Shown here: one piece after another, positions 1-11,889 of the stretch
How positions within the stretch are numbered: the stretch's first letter is position 1
Layout: every line of letters begins with the position of its first letter
DNA from: Cercospora beticola
Lineage: Eukaryota; Ascomycota; Dothideomycetes; Mycosphaerellales; Mycosphaerellaceae
Direction: 5' to 3'
DNA length: 64,000 nucleotides
Assembly: GCF_033473495.1 (NCBI RefSeq)
Contig: NC_088936.1
Span: 5,165,752 to 5,229,751 of the forward strand
Notes under the pieces: model-generated
What the model saw: the letters and a program-made list of their open reading frames with translations, nothing else
Database searches by the model: none
What the model was told of the DNA's origin: nothing
Made by a program: the position numbers and the translations under genes

Positions 1-732
1 CGAACGGGTTATCGTGAGATTCTACAAGAAGGAATGCGACCACTCTTTCTTCGTCCCGATAACGACACACTTCAGCAAGTGCGTATAGCATACGCCGGTA
101 CCCATGAACGCTATGGGAAGACTGGACGATCATTCGATCCCCTCAAGTTTGTCAGATATCAGGACTTCCGCGACTTCCAGAAGTTTCCCCGGTCGAGCGA
201 TGGCATTACTCAGATCTTCAACGAGACTGCAAAGGAAATTCGACATGTCGTGTTCATCTCATACCGATGGGTCAATCGTGATCCTTGGGCAAAATTCCCT
301 GATGATTCAGAGAACAGTCAGTACCGCAGGACTCTTGCCGCAGTGGACGACTTTCTGGCAGCCAGTCCATCGATTGAGCCGAAATCCCTGGGTATATGGA
401 TCGACTTTGCATGCATTGATCAGGACGATCCGATGCCCGGCATTGCTGCTCTGCCAATGCTGATTGCACAATGTGACGCACTTATCAGCCTTGTGGACGA
501 AAGGTATTATGACCGTGCCTGGTGTTCTGTTGAAGTCATGATGATCCATGCTCTGCGGAAAGCATACGGACTTCATGCGTGGTATGAGCACGTCGACGAG
601 CCAGGAAACAGATATGTACTCCGAGCAGGACCAATCCAGGCCGAAATCGATCCAAGCAAGAAGCAACTACGGTTCCAGAGCGACCTGGCACGCGTACAGT
701 TCTTGCAGCGACAATGTCAATTGTTGTGTTGA
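1..732 (+). CDS. TIR-like / HET-associated domain protein, left-truncated
   Basis: The reading frame is open from base 1 through the first in-frame ATG at 34 to the stop at 730-732, so the 5' end is probably outside the window. The visible part has the layout of the fungal TIR-like domains found in incompatibility/NLR-type proteins: a beta strand VVFISYRW, then a strand with GIWIDFACIDQDD, a central LIAQCDAL helix, and the conserved YYDRAWCSVEVMM segment with paired aromatic, Cys and Glu residues. These families are implicated in self/non-self recognition and cell death. The C-terminus (FLQRQCQLLC) looks like a natural end of the domain. No partner gene is visible. The family call rests on pattern recognition only. 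Confidence 0.6.
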   Translation, partial: RTGYREILQEGMRPLFLRPDNDTLQQVRIAYAGTHERYGKTGRSFDPLKFVRYQDFRDFQKFPRSSDGITQIFNETAKEIRHVVFISYRWVNRDPWAKFPDDSENSQYRRTLAAVDDFLAASPSIEPKSLGIWIDFACIDQDDPMPGIAALPMLIAQCDALISLVDERYYDRAWCSVEVMMIHALRKAYGLHAWYEHVDEPGNRYVLRAGPIQAEIDPSKKQLRFQSDLARVQFLQRQCQLLC

Positions 733-1830
733 TCGATGCCACGAGGGATGGTGTGAAAGATGAATGCCAAGCAATCGAGACTGGATGTGCCACACAAACC
801 GAGCTGGCGCCACTGCTGCCATCGGCCTGGATTGAAGAGCATGCACTATTCGGAGTCGCCATGATAGTCAAATGCCGGAGGCGACATGCGAGTCAAATGC
901 CCGCTCATTCGAGCCAGATCTCCGGGTCAAGCACTCGAAAGAACAACTTGATTTGACGTAGGCACGTCGTCCAGAGACAGCGGGAGTCACATCAATAGGA
1001 GCTTTGTGCAGGCGGAATCGGTGATGCCTTCGGCGTTCGATCTTCGTCCATTCCCTGTGCTACTTCAAACCCGAACGGCTGCAGGCTTCTTGCCTCTAGA
1101 TCGTTCTGTGTCTGAGATCCAGGCGCCGGGACTGTCATTGTCTGTGGAAAGGGCATCATGAGGACCTCGAGATGTCAAAGTGACGATGGTGTAGATGCAT
1201 TGCGGGCAGCGGGGCAGCGAGCTTTACTACTGCACACGCAGACAGTGACGTTCAGATGTGCATGGATCAGCCTACGCACCCGCGCGGCCAGCTGAGATGT
1301 CATCTTTGTCATAGAGCATAGAGTGTCATGGACCGGTGTACGGACAGCCTCGCCTCCTCGTTCACATAGGATCTGCACAAACCAGCCATATGCAGACGGC
1401 GATCGCTCTCGGGACCGACTTTGAGAATGCCAAGATGCCTTGACTATACACATCAACGCCTTAGGCAGGACGAAGGATTGTACAACAAGGCAAAGGATCT
1501 GGCATCCGCAGCTATAGCCGCAGGCGGCGTGTGCTAAATCTAAACAGAAAGGCTGTATAACGATTTGGGCCACTCAGCTATGGCGTGAAGGCCCCACATC
1601 TCGCTGTTATTTCCGTGTGTGTGCAAGCGCGAGGCGCAGGGCAAGTGATCGACACTACAGTATATTGTGTACGATCACACAGCCAAAACTTTCTTTGTTC
1701 GAGTATTTGACCTCGAACGACGCTATTCTGAGATGGCTCGATTTTCGATCAGATTCCCCGAACGATGTCGCTGCCGAGTCGGTGGAAAAGTTCTTCGTCG
1801 ACCGGAAGCCATACTTACAGACCGTCGACA
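733..1830. other. intergenic, no gene seen
   Basis: The reading frames here (for example a minus-strand frame at 1175-1573) have no recognisable domain and look like chance. The last 200 bases should hold the promoter of the membrane protein gene that follows. Confidence 0.5.
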
Positions 1831-2640
1831 ATGTTCCTGCTACTCATTCTGCTCGCTCTCGTCCAGTATTCGATGGCTCAAGCGTCTTCTGCGACTTGCT
1901 ACACTCCAAGCGGGAATATCTCAGCCGGTGATCGTCCTTGCAATTCTTCTGCCGAAGTATCAGCATGCTGTGCGCCAGACGCGCTATGCTTGAGCAGTGG
2001 CCTCTGCTTCCGCTCGAACCGTCTGTCGCGGGGCAGCTGCACAGATCGGAGCTGGGGTGACAACTGTGCTGCATACTGTCGAGATGCCAATCCAGGAGGG
2101 GGTATGCCGATCTCAGCCTGCGATGTTGCAGGCAACTTTGCGTGCGACATTGCCCCACAGGCTTCTCGGGCCTGTGCCAACGGCAACACTTTCAAGATCA
2201 ATGAACCATTTGCTATCATGCTTCGGCCTGAGCAGACATTGCAATTGGGCTATACTGGAGGCTTAGAAGTCTTTCCGAGCAGTAATCTTACGTCAAACAT
2301 CACATCGAATGCCACAGCGAGCACGCGCCCTCCGGGTTCGGGTCCTCCTCCTGCTGTCATACAGCAGTGGTGTTCAGGATTATCCAGCAAGAAGTACACG
2401 GCTGGAGCAATGGCAGGCGTAGGAGCTGGAGTTGGGATACCTCTTCTGCTAGCACTCGTCGCAGCGCTGTGGTATATCAAAAAGCTACGAGGACAGCAGC
2501 AGCAGCGTTTCGTAGACCCTGCACCGCAATACGTGCAAGAGACTGCAATTGAACCGGGATATGAAGACAATAAGCCATACAAGGCAGAAGCTCACCCCTA
2601 TGAGATGGGCACCGAAGATGGGAGGAGAGAGTTAGAGTAG
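1831..2640 (+). CDS. cysteine-rich single-pass cell-surface membrane protein
   Basis: A single exon encodes 269 aa from the ATG at 1831. I chose this start because it opens directly on a signal peptide (MFLLLILLALVQYSMAQA), although the frame extends upstream to 1765. The ectodomain is rich in cysteines, with several Cys pairs in the first 115 residues. It is followed by a Ser/Thr/Asn stretch with NLT, NIT and NAT glycosylation sequons. One transmembrane helix (GVGIPLLLALVAALWYI) ends in a basic KKLRGQQQQ stop-transfer, then a cytosolic tail of about 50 acidic and polar residues. This plan is common among fungal cell-wall-anchored or sensor-like proteins. A specific function cannot be assigned. 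Confidence 0.8.
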   Translation: MFLLLILLALVQYSMAQASSATCYTPSGNISAGDRPCNSSAEVSACCAPDALCLSSGLCFRSNRLSRGSCTDRSWGDNCAAYCRDANPGGGMPISACDVAGNFACDIAPQASRACANGNTFKINEPFAIMLRPEQTLQLGYTGGLEVFPSSNLTSNITSNATASTRPPGSGPPPAVIQQWCSGLSSKKYTAGAMAGVGAGVGIPLLLALVAALWYIKKLRGQQQQRFVDPAPQYVQETAIEPGYEDNKPYKAEAHPYEMGTEDGRRELE

Positions 2641-4189
2641 AGCGCTAATGAATGTAGTCGGGACCTGGCGAGACAGGGAAAGAGCAGGCACCCCCATCGT
2701 GCTTGGGCTGTGCTCTCTAGTCCCACTCTCCAGTGATGCATTCACTCTTTCACTATAAGGTCCAAGACCATGGCCTATCGACTAAACTTTGAATACCATG
2801 CGCCTTCGATGCACTCTGCCTCTAGCCAGGAGCTATTTCTTACCTCATTACAGGGCTTGGCTTGACAAAAAAGCAGCGTCCAGCGCTTCCACAGTGTAAA
2901 AATTGCTAATTAGTAATTGCTCTCCGCCCGGCATCAAGACGTACATAAGAATACTCTCCTGAATCGCTAGGTACGTTGCAGTAGCCCGGAAGTCCCCTGA
3001 ATACCTTGGATGAGACGTCGGGAGTGAGCGTCTCGGTGGAAGTGATTTCTAGGTATCCTGCGTAACTATGTAACGAGCTCCCACCTGCAATCTCATGAGA
3101 AGCGCAGATGGATGGCCAGCAGAACGACTGCGCTCCACGAGCACGTATACTATGCAGTGCCTCGTATCGTTAATATTGGCCTGGTAGTAAACTACGGCGA
3201 AGGACGTGCAAGAGCCCAATAGCGCCTTCTGGCGGCGATTGAGGCTCAGAAAAATAGAATTCTCAAACTCGACTGTGCGAGCAACGCAGCGTTTAGCTCG
3301 TCAGCAGAAAAGCAATGTCGACTTGTCAAGCGGAACGCTGTCAGAAATCTTTTGCAATTTTCAGCAGTGGGTAGATGCGCCAGACGACATTTTTGTTTCT
3401 GGGTTTGCGTCAAGGCTAGTTCCAAGAGATCAACCATCAGCCGTACGGTTGCACAGAGTTTGAAGCTGTGCTTAGGAATTAATTCTTTTTCCAAGCGAGA
3501 CGAACAGAGCCGCAGCAACGCAAAACACTTCTTTGCCACGATCGCTGCACCACGCTTAGACAAATTGGAAGCGCGCTTGGTCACGACTCCTTCGCCTGTA
3601 GCACAGGCTTGCGGCCAAAATTTGACAAGCTGCTCCTGCAGCCAGTGCTGAGCCTGGACCGATCTTCTGTGCCACAGCAAAGATTAGTAATTGTCATCGG
3701 TGGTCTCCACGGATGCGATCTCATCGGCATCTTCGTGGAACTCATCGCGTCGACATTACATGACTAGAACGCGACGACGTACGAGCAGACGCGATGTTAT
3801 CGAGCAGGTAATCGGACGTTCGCGTTCTAAAGTAAGAATAGAAGTCAAGATGACACGAGGCTGATATCGTTTACACGAGAAACCTTATGCGTTTGCTAGG
3901 ATAATAAGTTGACAGGGCAGGTATTAGTTGCGAATTCAAGCTGTCGGAGGGACCTAACAAGTTTCCATCGACCTGCCGATCGTGCAATGGCGTAATTCGG
4001 CTCTATAAGCTTCCGGATGTGTATGTTCCGCTTACACGAGCTAGAAATAGGTGAGCTACAAGCAGTCGCGCAGACTAATCATGTTTGTGTATATAGAGGG
4101 CCGGGAGAGAGTAAGAGTGAGGGAGGGAGAACGAGAATATCAGTCGTACAGTCCGCAGACGTTGCACAACTTACTACACCTCATACATC
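2641..4189. other. intergenic, no convincing gene
   Basis: Overlapping frames on both strands around 3206-3680 (99 to 144 codons) have no known domain, signal peptide or splice support. The distal part contains a TATA-like element (TATATAGA at 4090-4097) about 95 bases before the ATG of the secreted protein gene and is its likely promoter. Confidence 0.45.
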
Positions 4190-4555
4190 ATGCGTTTGTG
4201 CCTGGTTGCTATATTATCTACACTAGCTCTAGAAGCTTTCGCGTGTCTTCCGTTCAATGGTACGTCTCTATTATCAATTCTCCCGGTCGGATTGCCACTG
4301 AAACTAGATAGCGCACTGCAATCCCAACGATAACAAGTGTTGCGGGAACATGGCGTGTATTCAACAAGGTGGAGAGTTCAAACATCATTGTCACCATTGT
4401 GTGGAAGCAGGAGGTAGGCTACGATAAGCATCCTTCCATTTGGAAGATTGCCGATTAATAGTGCCCACTTAGGCAAATGTGACAAAGGCCAGAAATGTTG
4501 CTATAACATGGGTTGTACCTACCATAATAGGGACACCTTTGTTACCTGCGGTTGA
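4190..4555 (+). CDS. small cysteine-rich secreted protein (effector-like), three exons
   Basis: Exons 4190-4259, 4312-4413 and 4473-4555 join in phase (GT at 4260 and 4414, AG at 4311 and 4472; introns of 52 and 59 nt) to give 84 aa. Residues 1 to about 18 are a clear signal peptide (MRLCLVAILSTLALEAFA). The mature part of about 66 residues holds 12 cysteines. It contains two copies of one pattern, C-x6-CC-x4-C-x10-C and C-x5-CC-x4-C-x10-C, plus two extra Cys. Both introns obey GT-AG and removing them restores the repeated pattern, which is strong evidence for the model. Such disulfide-rich proteins are usually secreted to the apoplast or cell surface, and many act in host or microbe interaction. 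I do not recognise the family and cannot assign a function. Each exon is too short to stand out as an ORF. Confidence 0.82.
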
Positions 4556-5405
4556 TCTTCGAATGAGCAGATACAGTATCCGGTAGAAGCGGCAGCTTTA
4601 TGTATCATGGTTTGGTATCATCTATGGAGAGTCGACTAATCAGATATTGAGACTCGGACGTGTGTAGGTTCAATACAACCTCTGCCAAAGAGATGACCCA
4701 GTGAAGCTGCTTCTAGCTTGATTGTGCTCATCCGTGATCCGTCGTGGAGATGCGGTGACCTTTCAAAGCAACCTAGGTCGAGTCTGAAGCCACTGCGATC
4801 GTCAGCAATTGTCTCAACCTTTGACAGCGCCCTATGGAAGATCATGGACATCCTTGCGTTGGCCTATCTTGGCAAAGACTTCAGCCATGCGCTCGGTGCG
4901 TTTCACAGCTGAGGCACACTGTAGCCATAATTCGAGCCAGGAAAGCGGACAGTGCGATGCTAAAAGTCGTCATCGCACATCTTCGGAAGGGCTTCTGCGC
5001 TTGGTCTGTCCGGTGATAAGGACATAAGAATCGGTCTTGTGCTGGTAACTGTAATTCCTTCTCTGCACTGTCATTGCTTTCCAGCCTTGTCCAGACCATC
5101 ATTCCTCTAGCCACAACATCACTTTTTGATTTCTCGACCTTCGTTCGAAGGGGACACGAGAGCCCAGCTACAATCTCGTTTCAAACACCTCAAAAAGCAC
5201 TCCAAGTACTACGTCGGTCATTCCCTCATTTGTTCCGAGCTTTGCGGCGACTCTGTGCGGTGAGAATCCTCAAACGGTACCGGGTTGATATTGTCATGCA
5301 ACAAGACACAATCGATAGCTGACCAATATGATTAATAGAATTACATTTATTCATGTATATATGTACCTGTCAGTGTTCATGCTTCCTGTACGCGCACTGT
5401 ATATC
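4556..5405. other. intergenic, no gene seen
   Basis: This is 3' flank shared by the convergent secreted-protein gene and P450 gene. The short frames at 4718-5114 lack domains. Confidence 0.5.
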
Positions 5406-7177
5406 TTATTCATCATAAAGCGTGAAGGAAATCTTGCAAAGTTTGTCTTTCGGATACGAAGTTAGGACAGTGTCGGCGAAGTGCATCGAAGCAGTCATGT
5501 CTGTAGCTGGACTGGTCCTATATTTCGAATAGACCGCATGCAGGAGTGACCTCATTTCGGCCAGCGCTAGACTGTCCCCAATATTAGCCATGAACGGTCG
5601 AATTCTACTCTTCATATGACTTACTATCGACCAATACATGATCGCGCTCCGAGTCCGAATGACATATTGAGACGCTGGCGCTCGACGTTCCCGTTGGTGT
5701 CTGACCAGCGCTCTGGCAGAAAACTTTCTGCATCGGGGAAACTCTGTGGCTCCCGGTGCATCGTGAACGACTGACACGCCACCGTTGTGTGCGCTGGGAT
5801 GAAGTAGCCCTCGATCTCCCTTCCACCACTGGGGACGTAACGCGGCAAAGATTGTGTTCCTGGCGCGTACAAGCGGAGGGCTTCCTGGATTACGAGTTCC
5901 AAGTAAGGGAGCTTGTCTAGCGGCGCATTTGCTGGGACGTCCTTGAGTTCAGTGTGCAATTTGTCCATTCGCTCGGCATTGCGAGGTTGTGAAAGCTCCC
6001 ATATCAGCCAGCACAAAGTGTCGCCTGTAGTCTCGAGTCCCGCACCCAAATGGTCCAGGCATTCTGCGACTGCAAGTTCTTTGTCGAAACTTTTCAAAGA
6101 AGCGATGCGAGTCGCCACAGTGAAGTCGGACAGATCGTCCCGGTCGATCATCTCTCTGACATAGTCTCTAATGAGCTTATCCGCGGTAACATCGCTGTCC
6201 GCCTCTGGATTTAAATATGCGCGAACTTTGCTCAAAACAGGGAGGTAGTGTTCTAGAATCCAGGCTACACGGGAATTAGCCTTGCCTTTTTCAGGCTAGA
6301 TTTGTGTTGTCGAGTACAGTGAAACTGACCGTGACCGCCCTCTCGGTAGGACATGTATTGTATGATGCGTTTGTCATCGGTTTGATCCAGAGAGCGAGTG
6401 CCGTGTGGGTGAAACAAAATGGAGGTGACGCAGTCGAGCGCGTAGGCATGAAGGTAGAACTGAATGTAGACTGGTCAGTATTACCCATCCAGCGCCATGG
6501 CTGACGACAAATTTGAAGGCATCACTAACGTAGATATCGACTGAAGGCGTCCGCGTGCATGCTTGAACGAAGGTGTCGGCGCGCTCGTTGATGCTTTCGA
6601 TGACTTTCGACGCGAGGATGTTGGAATTGGAGTAACGATCCGCCAATCCTCTACGGATCATCGCGTGCTTCTCCACGTTAGGAAAACCAAATGGTCGGCG
6701 TGGGAATGGAAGCCATGTGGAATGTCTACCTTCTTTGGTTCTATAGCTGTAAAAAGGTTCCTGTCTAAGGTCAATCCTACGATTCGATGGGCCGATGGAT
6801 GACCTGACCCACTCATGGCCCTCTTGCCGGAACACATCGTATAATTCCGTCTTCAGGAAATCCTTACCACCATTGGTGTAAATGATCTTTGCCGCCGCTG
6901 CGGTAGCAAAATGCACATACGAAGGAGCAATTGCGACGACAGGGCCGTACCGCATGTGTAGGTCGTGTACCCACAAGCGCGTCTGTCCTCGTGCATCATG
7001 CCATTTCAAAGGCACAGTACTCAGTTTCAGATACCATGGGCCCGGAATCTTGTTGATGCTACTTGATAGCATTCTGTCAATCAGGACGCAGGCAATAAAT
7101 GTGGTCACAAGAAAGACGCCGACGGTGCCGTATGGGAAAGCATTGGGAGCTTGCGCAACCAGGGAAGGATCCGACAT
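5406..7177 (-). CDS. cytochrome P450 monooxygenase
   Basis: Exons on the minus strand are 7177-6530, 6459-6330, 6264-5625 and 5571-5406, with introns of 70, 65 and 53 nt. They give about 527 aa. A further in-phase 48-nt segment within exon 1 (GTCAGG...AGACAG, after GHEW) may be a fourth intron, giving about 511 aa. The protein has an N-terminal membrane anchor (GTVGVFLVTTFIACVLIDRM), a proline hinge (KIPGPW), the I-helix oxygen-binding motif GAGLETTGD, the K-helix ExxR (EALR), PERW, and the haem loop FGLGARSCIGR with its Cys ligand. It would be an ER-anchored haem-thiolate monooxygenase needing a reductase. The substrate is unknown. No other biosynthetic gene is adjacent. Confidence 0.9.
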
Positions 7178-9390
7178 GGGGTCGTATGAGTTGCATTAAG
7201 GTGCAAAAATGACGGAAAGGAAGGATAGAGCACACTGCTATTTGGCCGCATCTTCATTCAATTCTACCACGTGTGCGCACAGACGCTCCGCGGAAGACGC
7301 GGGCCCCATTTGTGCTGCCCCTCTTCTGGGCGCATTACTCCACTACCGGTAATTGCTTTATCCGCGCAGCAAGCTCTATCGTCGTCGCATGTAGCTTCTA
7401 CTGCGTATTCATTGTGTGACGTGGAATACTAATCACCAGTGTCGCACAGTCGTCGTCGTCTAAGCGAGCCTCCAAGAATCGATGACTACGATGAACTTAA
7501 GGTGTCGAGTCGCTAGGACTGTGCTTGTGGGATAGCTAAAGATCAGGCAGGAGCTGCTTACTCCGTAAACGCATGATATTGTCCTCACGTGGTAGAATTT
7601 ACGATTCTTGACCTCCTACTTCTCTAATGTGAGTAGTATTACAAAACGTCTCAGCCCGTGAGATTTCGAGCTTCTTGTGAAAGCCGATCAGGGAGTCTTG
7701 AAAGTTGAAGGCTCAGATCCGAAAGGTTTTGTCATAGGTTTGAAGAGGACAAAGTCCTCCTGGAGTTACCAGAGCTTGGCGATAGCTAAGCTGTACAGGA
7801 GTGGTAGCAAATTTACGATGCTTTCCGAGATATTGTGATGCTCATGTCGATCCAAGAGCAAGTATGATGAGGGACGTCTATAACTTACGTAACACGAACC
7901 AATATCGAACTTCATCGGCTTGTCATGCATGGCAGTCCCCTATACAGGTTGACGTCCAGTCCTGGGCGTTCGGGCGTAGTCGATACTTCCGTCGTCTTGC
8001 CGAGACGCAATGCGAACAGTGAAGGCGAAGGAAAGCCCGAAGCGATTGCACTCCAACCGCAGCTGCATGGCATGGCTTTCTACAGTCAGTCGACGTATCT
8101 TATTCTGGGACCCAGCGTCTCCAAGTCTTCTGCCTCTTCAATCAAGCCTGTTGGTAGAATACTCTGTGCTACTTTCGCGATTCGCTTATAATGTTTGCAG
8201 GCCATCGGAACTTCTACGAAAGGAGGAAGGTTTCCGGTAAAGAATGACCAGAAGGTTTGCCGAACCAAGAGAACGGAATGCAGAGAATGGTCAGTCCTCC
8301 TGTATAGCTGAGTTCTGCCATTCCAGTAAGCTCCAACCAAGCCTTCGCTTCGATATCAAGTTTCCAGTAGGTCGAAGCATGCCTACGACGTGGCCATGCT
8401 GTCTCAGGACAAATGCCGCGCGGGATCTCGTGAGAAAAGAAAGGTATAGCGTAAGCAGAGTCCTTTGCTCAAGGCTTTCCAAGATAACTTGAATATACAG
8501 CCGGATAGTTATGGCTCGTCCCAAATGCCGTGGCTCTCAGGCTGAAGTCGACAAGGTCAAAATGGACTTGCGTTTGGAAGAGGCTGTTGAGGTTTCTGGG
8601 AGTAGGAAGTCAGTAATCACAGCCTAGGGGCCATGGGCATGTATACAGCCAAACGACGACTTTCGCTGCAAGCGTAGACCAAAGTCGGTGTGTACCTCGA
8701 GGTGAAGTCCGAAGCCAAGCAGTTTCATTGGCGGGCAGAAAGGGTGGAAGAATGGGATGGACAAGCCCCGGGACGAGGCGGCGGCTGACTGATCACGCGA
8801 TGGCGGTGCAACGTGTGTGTTTCTCATGCATCTCAGCCGCATGACACGAAACAGAGTCAATCTTCCCACGCTCCTTGCTGCTCTGCCGTAGGACGTGGGA
8901 TGATGTTGTGTACATGCCAGCGCAGCAGACGAGTAATTCGTGGCATTTCCGCCAAGCGACCATGGGCGTAGGAGAAAACATCGCGTCATCCTCTCCCGTC
9001 ATCGATAAGCACCTGTCTCGTACGAGCCCACTTCACCCCATTCCATCGCTAGGACGGAGACTAGAATAATCCTACATACGGTCCGAGACTCATCCACGAT
9101 TCTTCGATTCGAGCACCCGAGTCGTAGATACCACCACACCAATTGCGTGCCGCCATCTCGGACGCCACAAGCCCAGCCAAACAGAACGCGTTTCGCGTTG
9201 CATAAGCATGTCGAGCCGATATTTTGACGCGAAGTGAACCGAATCACACCTTTTTAAGCTTTTGCGCCGCCCTTCAGGACGAGATGGCGAGCTCACAGCA
9301 AAATCGCCCACCGGCGACAGTTTGGCATGCGGTTGAGGGCAGGAGCGAGAACCTTAGCACCACCGTCAGTGCGTGGCATGATGGACATTG
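7178..9390. other. 2.2-kb intergenic stretch, no gene recognised
   Basis: Numerous overlapping frames of 60-120 codons exist on both strands (for example the minus-strand frame 8624-8989). None shows a domain, a signal peptide or phase-compatible neighbours. It holds the promoters of the flanking P450 and 2EXR-like genes. Confidence 0.4.
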
Positions 9391-10581
9391 ATGGGCCCGA
9401 GGGACATTTGGGCTGACCCCGAATCAGTGAGGCCTTTATACACCAGCTGTCGCGAGCACCACGAGACTCGGTCACAAAGTCGGGATCCTTTCTATCATCC
9501 TGCGAATAATGGTGGTTTGAACACTGCCAGAACGGATACAGTTTCTTCTTCCATCGAGACGACAGCACCCAGACAACAGAGACCCAGATTTCTCACACTC
9601 AACTCTTTGCCTAGAATGCCTTCTGCGTCCCCAGAGGCGCAGCGACGTGAACCGATGGGCTCACCGTTCCTTCGATTACCCACAGAAATCCGACTCCAGA
9701 TATACTCACTTCTGATCTTTCCTCGCCGGGCCATCGACCTGCTTTGCTCCTTCGAGAGAATCGATGCAAGCGCTGTGGATGCAGTCGACTATAATCAATG
9801 GAAGGTGATAGATGACGGAACAGTGCGACCAGATCTGCTGAAGAATCCAACTCTGCGCATTCGGACGGTAGACCCAACGAGGTACAAAGCCCGCTACGCA
9901 GACCGACCACATTCTCGGACGAGCTACAGCGTCCGAGCCGACCGCTTTGCTGCTCGATGTATGGCAACGACATACCACTGTGTCAACGTGCCTCGCATCG
10001 AACACAATCTGGCCATTCTACGAACGAATAAGCAGATTCACGCCGAAGCTGCAGAGCTGATGTATTCAAGCTATACATTCGATTTCGACACGCATATTGA
10101 GGCCATTATACCTTTCCTCCGCGACCTCACGCCTTTCACGCGCGGTTGCATCAAGAGCATACGACTCACGAAGCGGGCTTTGGCCTATTTGAAAGAGTTT
10201 GATAAGTGTGAGTGGGAGAACGCACTGCGATATCTTACGAATGTGGACAACAACATCTTCCTGCGGCGACTAGAGCTGGGCGTCGTCGCAGGAAGGCCGG
10301 GCGAGCGAGGCTGGGATCGCATTGCGAGCTACTCTGCAGCGGACTTCCGACTTCTGAAGACCCACGAGGGAATGGAATGGCTACAGTACCTGGAGGAGCT
10401 GAACAAGTTGCAAGAGCTGGAAGTTCAGGCGATAGTAGAGCACTGTCCGCCTGTGACAAGCTCTACGAATATGCACAATTATGTGCGCTTCTCAGCAAGC
10501 GTTGAAGGCGGTTTTGCGGAGTATCTGAAGGAACAGCTGCTGTGTCCAGCAGCACAACAGAGAATTGCTTGTCGAGCGTGA
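9391..10581 (+). CDS. 2EXR/F-box-like domain protein
   Basis: This is one uninterrupted frame of about 396 codons. The first ATG is 9391. A downstream ATG at 9616 (about 321 aa) lies just before the conserved part and may be the true start. The hallmark is an F-box-like motif FLRLPTEIRLQIYSLL at the N-terminus of the conserved region. A second conserved block (LAILRTNKQIHAEAAELMYS...FDF) is typical of the large fungal 2EXR family of helical/beta proteins of unknown role, probably substrate adaptors. The rest is a helical C-terminal region without catalytic motifs. The family is expanded in Dothideomycetes and Sordariomycetes; individual members are rarely characterised. Confidence 0.75.
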   Translation: MGPRDIWADPESVRPLYTSCREHHETRSQSRDPFYHPANNGGLNTARTDTVSSSIETTAPRQQRPRFLTLNSLPRMPSASPEAQRREPMGSPFLRLPTEIRLQIYSLLIFPRRAIDLLCSFERIDASAVDAVDYNQWKVIDDGTVRPDLLKNPTLRIRTVDPTRYKARYADRPHSRTSYSVRADRFAARCMATTYHCVNVPRIEHNLAILRTNKQIHAEAAELMYSSYTFDFDTHIEAIIPFLRDLTPFTRGCIKSIRLTKRALAYLKEFDKCEWENALRYLTNVDNNIFLRRLELGVVAGRPGERGWDRIASYSAADFRLLKTHEGMEWLQYLEELNKLQELEVQAIVEHCPPVTSSTNMHNYVRFSASVEGGFAEYLKEQLLCPAAQQRIACRA

Positions 10582-10774
10582 GGATGTGACGATACGAATG
10601 TGATGAGAAATGTGCGATATTAGAAACCTCACTTTGTAGGACTGTGACGATGAAATGAACAATGCCACTCTGAAGCTTTGAAGATCTCGCTGAGCTTATT
10701 TTGACCTCGTCTCGTGGCAATTCCTCTCCATTTCCACCTTCTGCCGCTATTCTTCACTTCAGCAATTCGCAACA

Positions 10775-11851
10775 ATGGGAAGTATATCAGAAGCTGAGCA
10801 TGTGCTCAACAACCGGGGTTCAGACCTTTCACGTAGGCCACGGTAAGTCAGTCTTTCTTTGAACACATTTCCGCCCCACCTAACAATCTTCAAAAGCGTC
10901 CTCGACCTCTTCGGAAAAGCCAAGCAAGATGGTCGCCCACTGCACGTTTCTGCTCCCATGGTGCGCTATAGCAAGTTGCCCTTCCGGATGTTGGTCAGAG
11001 AGTACGGCGCCGATGTCATTTTCACACCGATGATGCTGGCCCATGAGTTCATACGATCTGGTATTGCAAGAGATTCGGATTTCTCTACTCATCCCCTCGA
11101 ATATGGAAGTCTCAAAGATGAGAGACAAACTGCAGTCATCGCACAATTCGCCTCCTCGGATCCGGAAGAATTTGCTCGCGCGGCGGAAATGATTGCGCCT
11201 TGGGTCGATGGGGTAGATCTGAATTGTGGGTGTCCGCAGAGTTGGGCGGTTAAGGAGGGGATTGGATGTGCTTTGCAGGAGAGTCCGGAACTTGTGGCGA
11301 GGATTGTGAGGGCCGCAAAGGAGAGAATTGGGGGGATGGGCAAAAGTGTTAGTGTGAAGATTCGAATTCACAAGGATTTGGAGGGCACGAAGCGCTGGGT
11401 TGAGGTCGTGCAGGATGCGGGTGTGGATTTTATTACGGTGCATGGGAGGACGAGGAGTCAGAGGAGTAGTACGGAGCCGGATTACGAGGCTGTGAGGGAA
11501 CTGAGAAGTGTGGTGAGGGTTCCGATGGTGGCAAATGGGGATGCGTACAGTCTGCCTGATGTCAAGAGAATTGCGGAGTCGACTGAGGCGGACGGTGTCA
11601 TGGCTGCGAGAGGGATTTTGGAAAATCCGTCCATGTTTGCGGGTTATGATGAAGTGCCTGCGAAATGCGTACAGGACTTCTTACGCTGGGCTTTGAGGTG
11701 TCCGATACCTTTTCCGCTGATCCTGCACCATGTGAGTGACATGACTGGTCGCATGCAATGGTTTACGAAGAAAGAAAAGAGGAGGCTGATGGAATGTCGA
11801 GATCTTCTGGATCTCATTGACTTCGTTGAGGATAAGTGGGGGCTTGTTTGA
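10775..11851 (+). CDS. DUS4: tRNA-dihydrouridine synthase, DUS4 type
   Basis: Exons 10775-10842 and 10897-11851 join in phase across a 54-nt GT-AG intron that contains a CTAAC branch-like sequence, giving 340 aa. The enzyme is an FMN-dependent TIM-barrel reductase that converts uridine to dihydrouridine in the D-loop of tRNA. Visible signatures are the substrate face VSAPMVRYSKLPFR, the catalytic-Cys block LNCGCPQSWAVKEG, VKIRIH, TVHGRTRSQ, and the flavin-phosphate region PMVANGD...DGVMAARGILENP with MFAGY. These match the DUS4 subfamily better than DUS1-3. This is a housekeeping gene and marks conserved chromosome core on the left side of the window. Confidence 0.93.
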
Positions 11852-11889
11852 TGATGCAAGTACTTATCTGGAAGACACTTCGCAAGTCT

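Noticed and set aside
3206..3680. Overlapping frames of about 85-144 codons on both strands
   Set aside because: No domain or splice context; composition fits chance.
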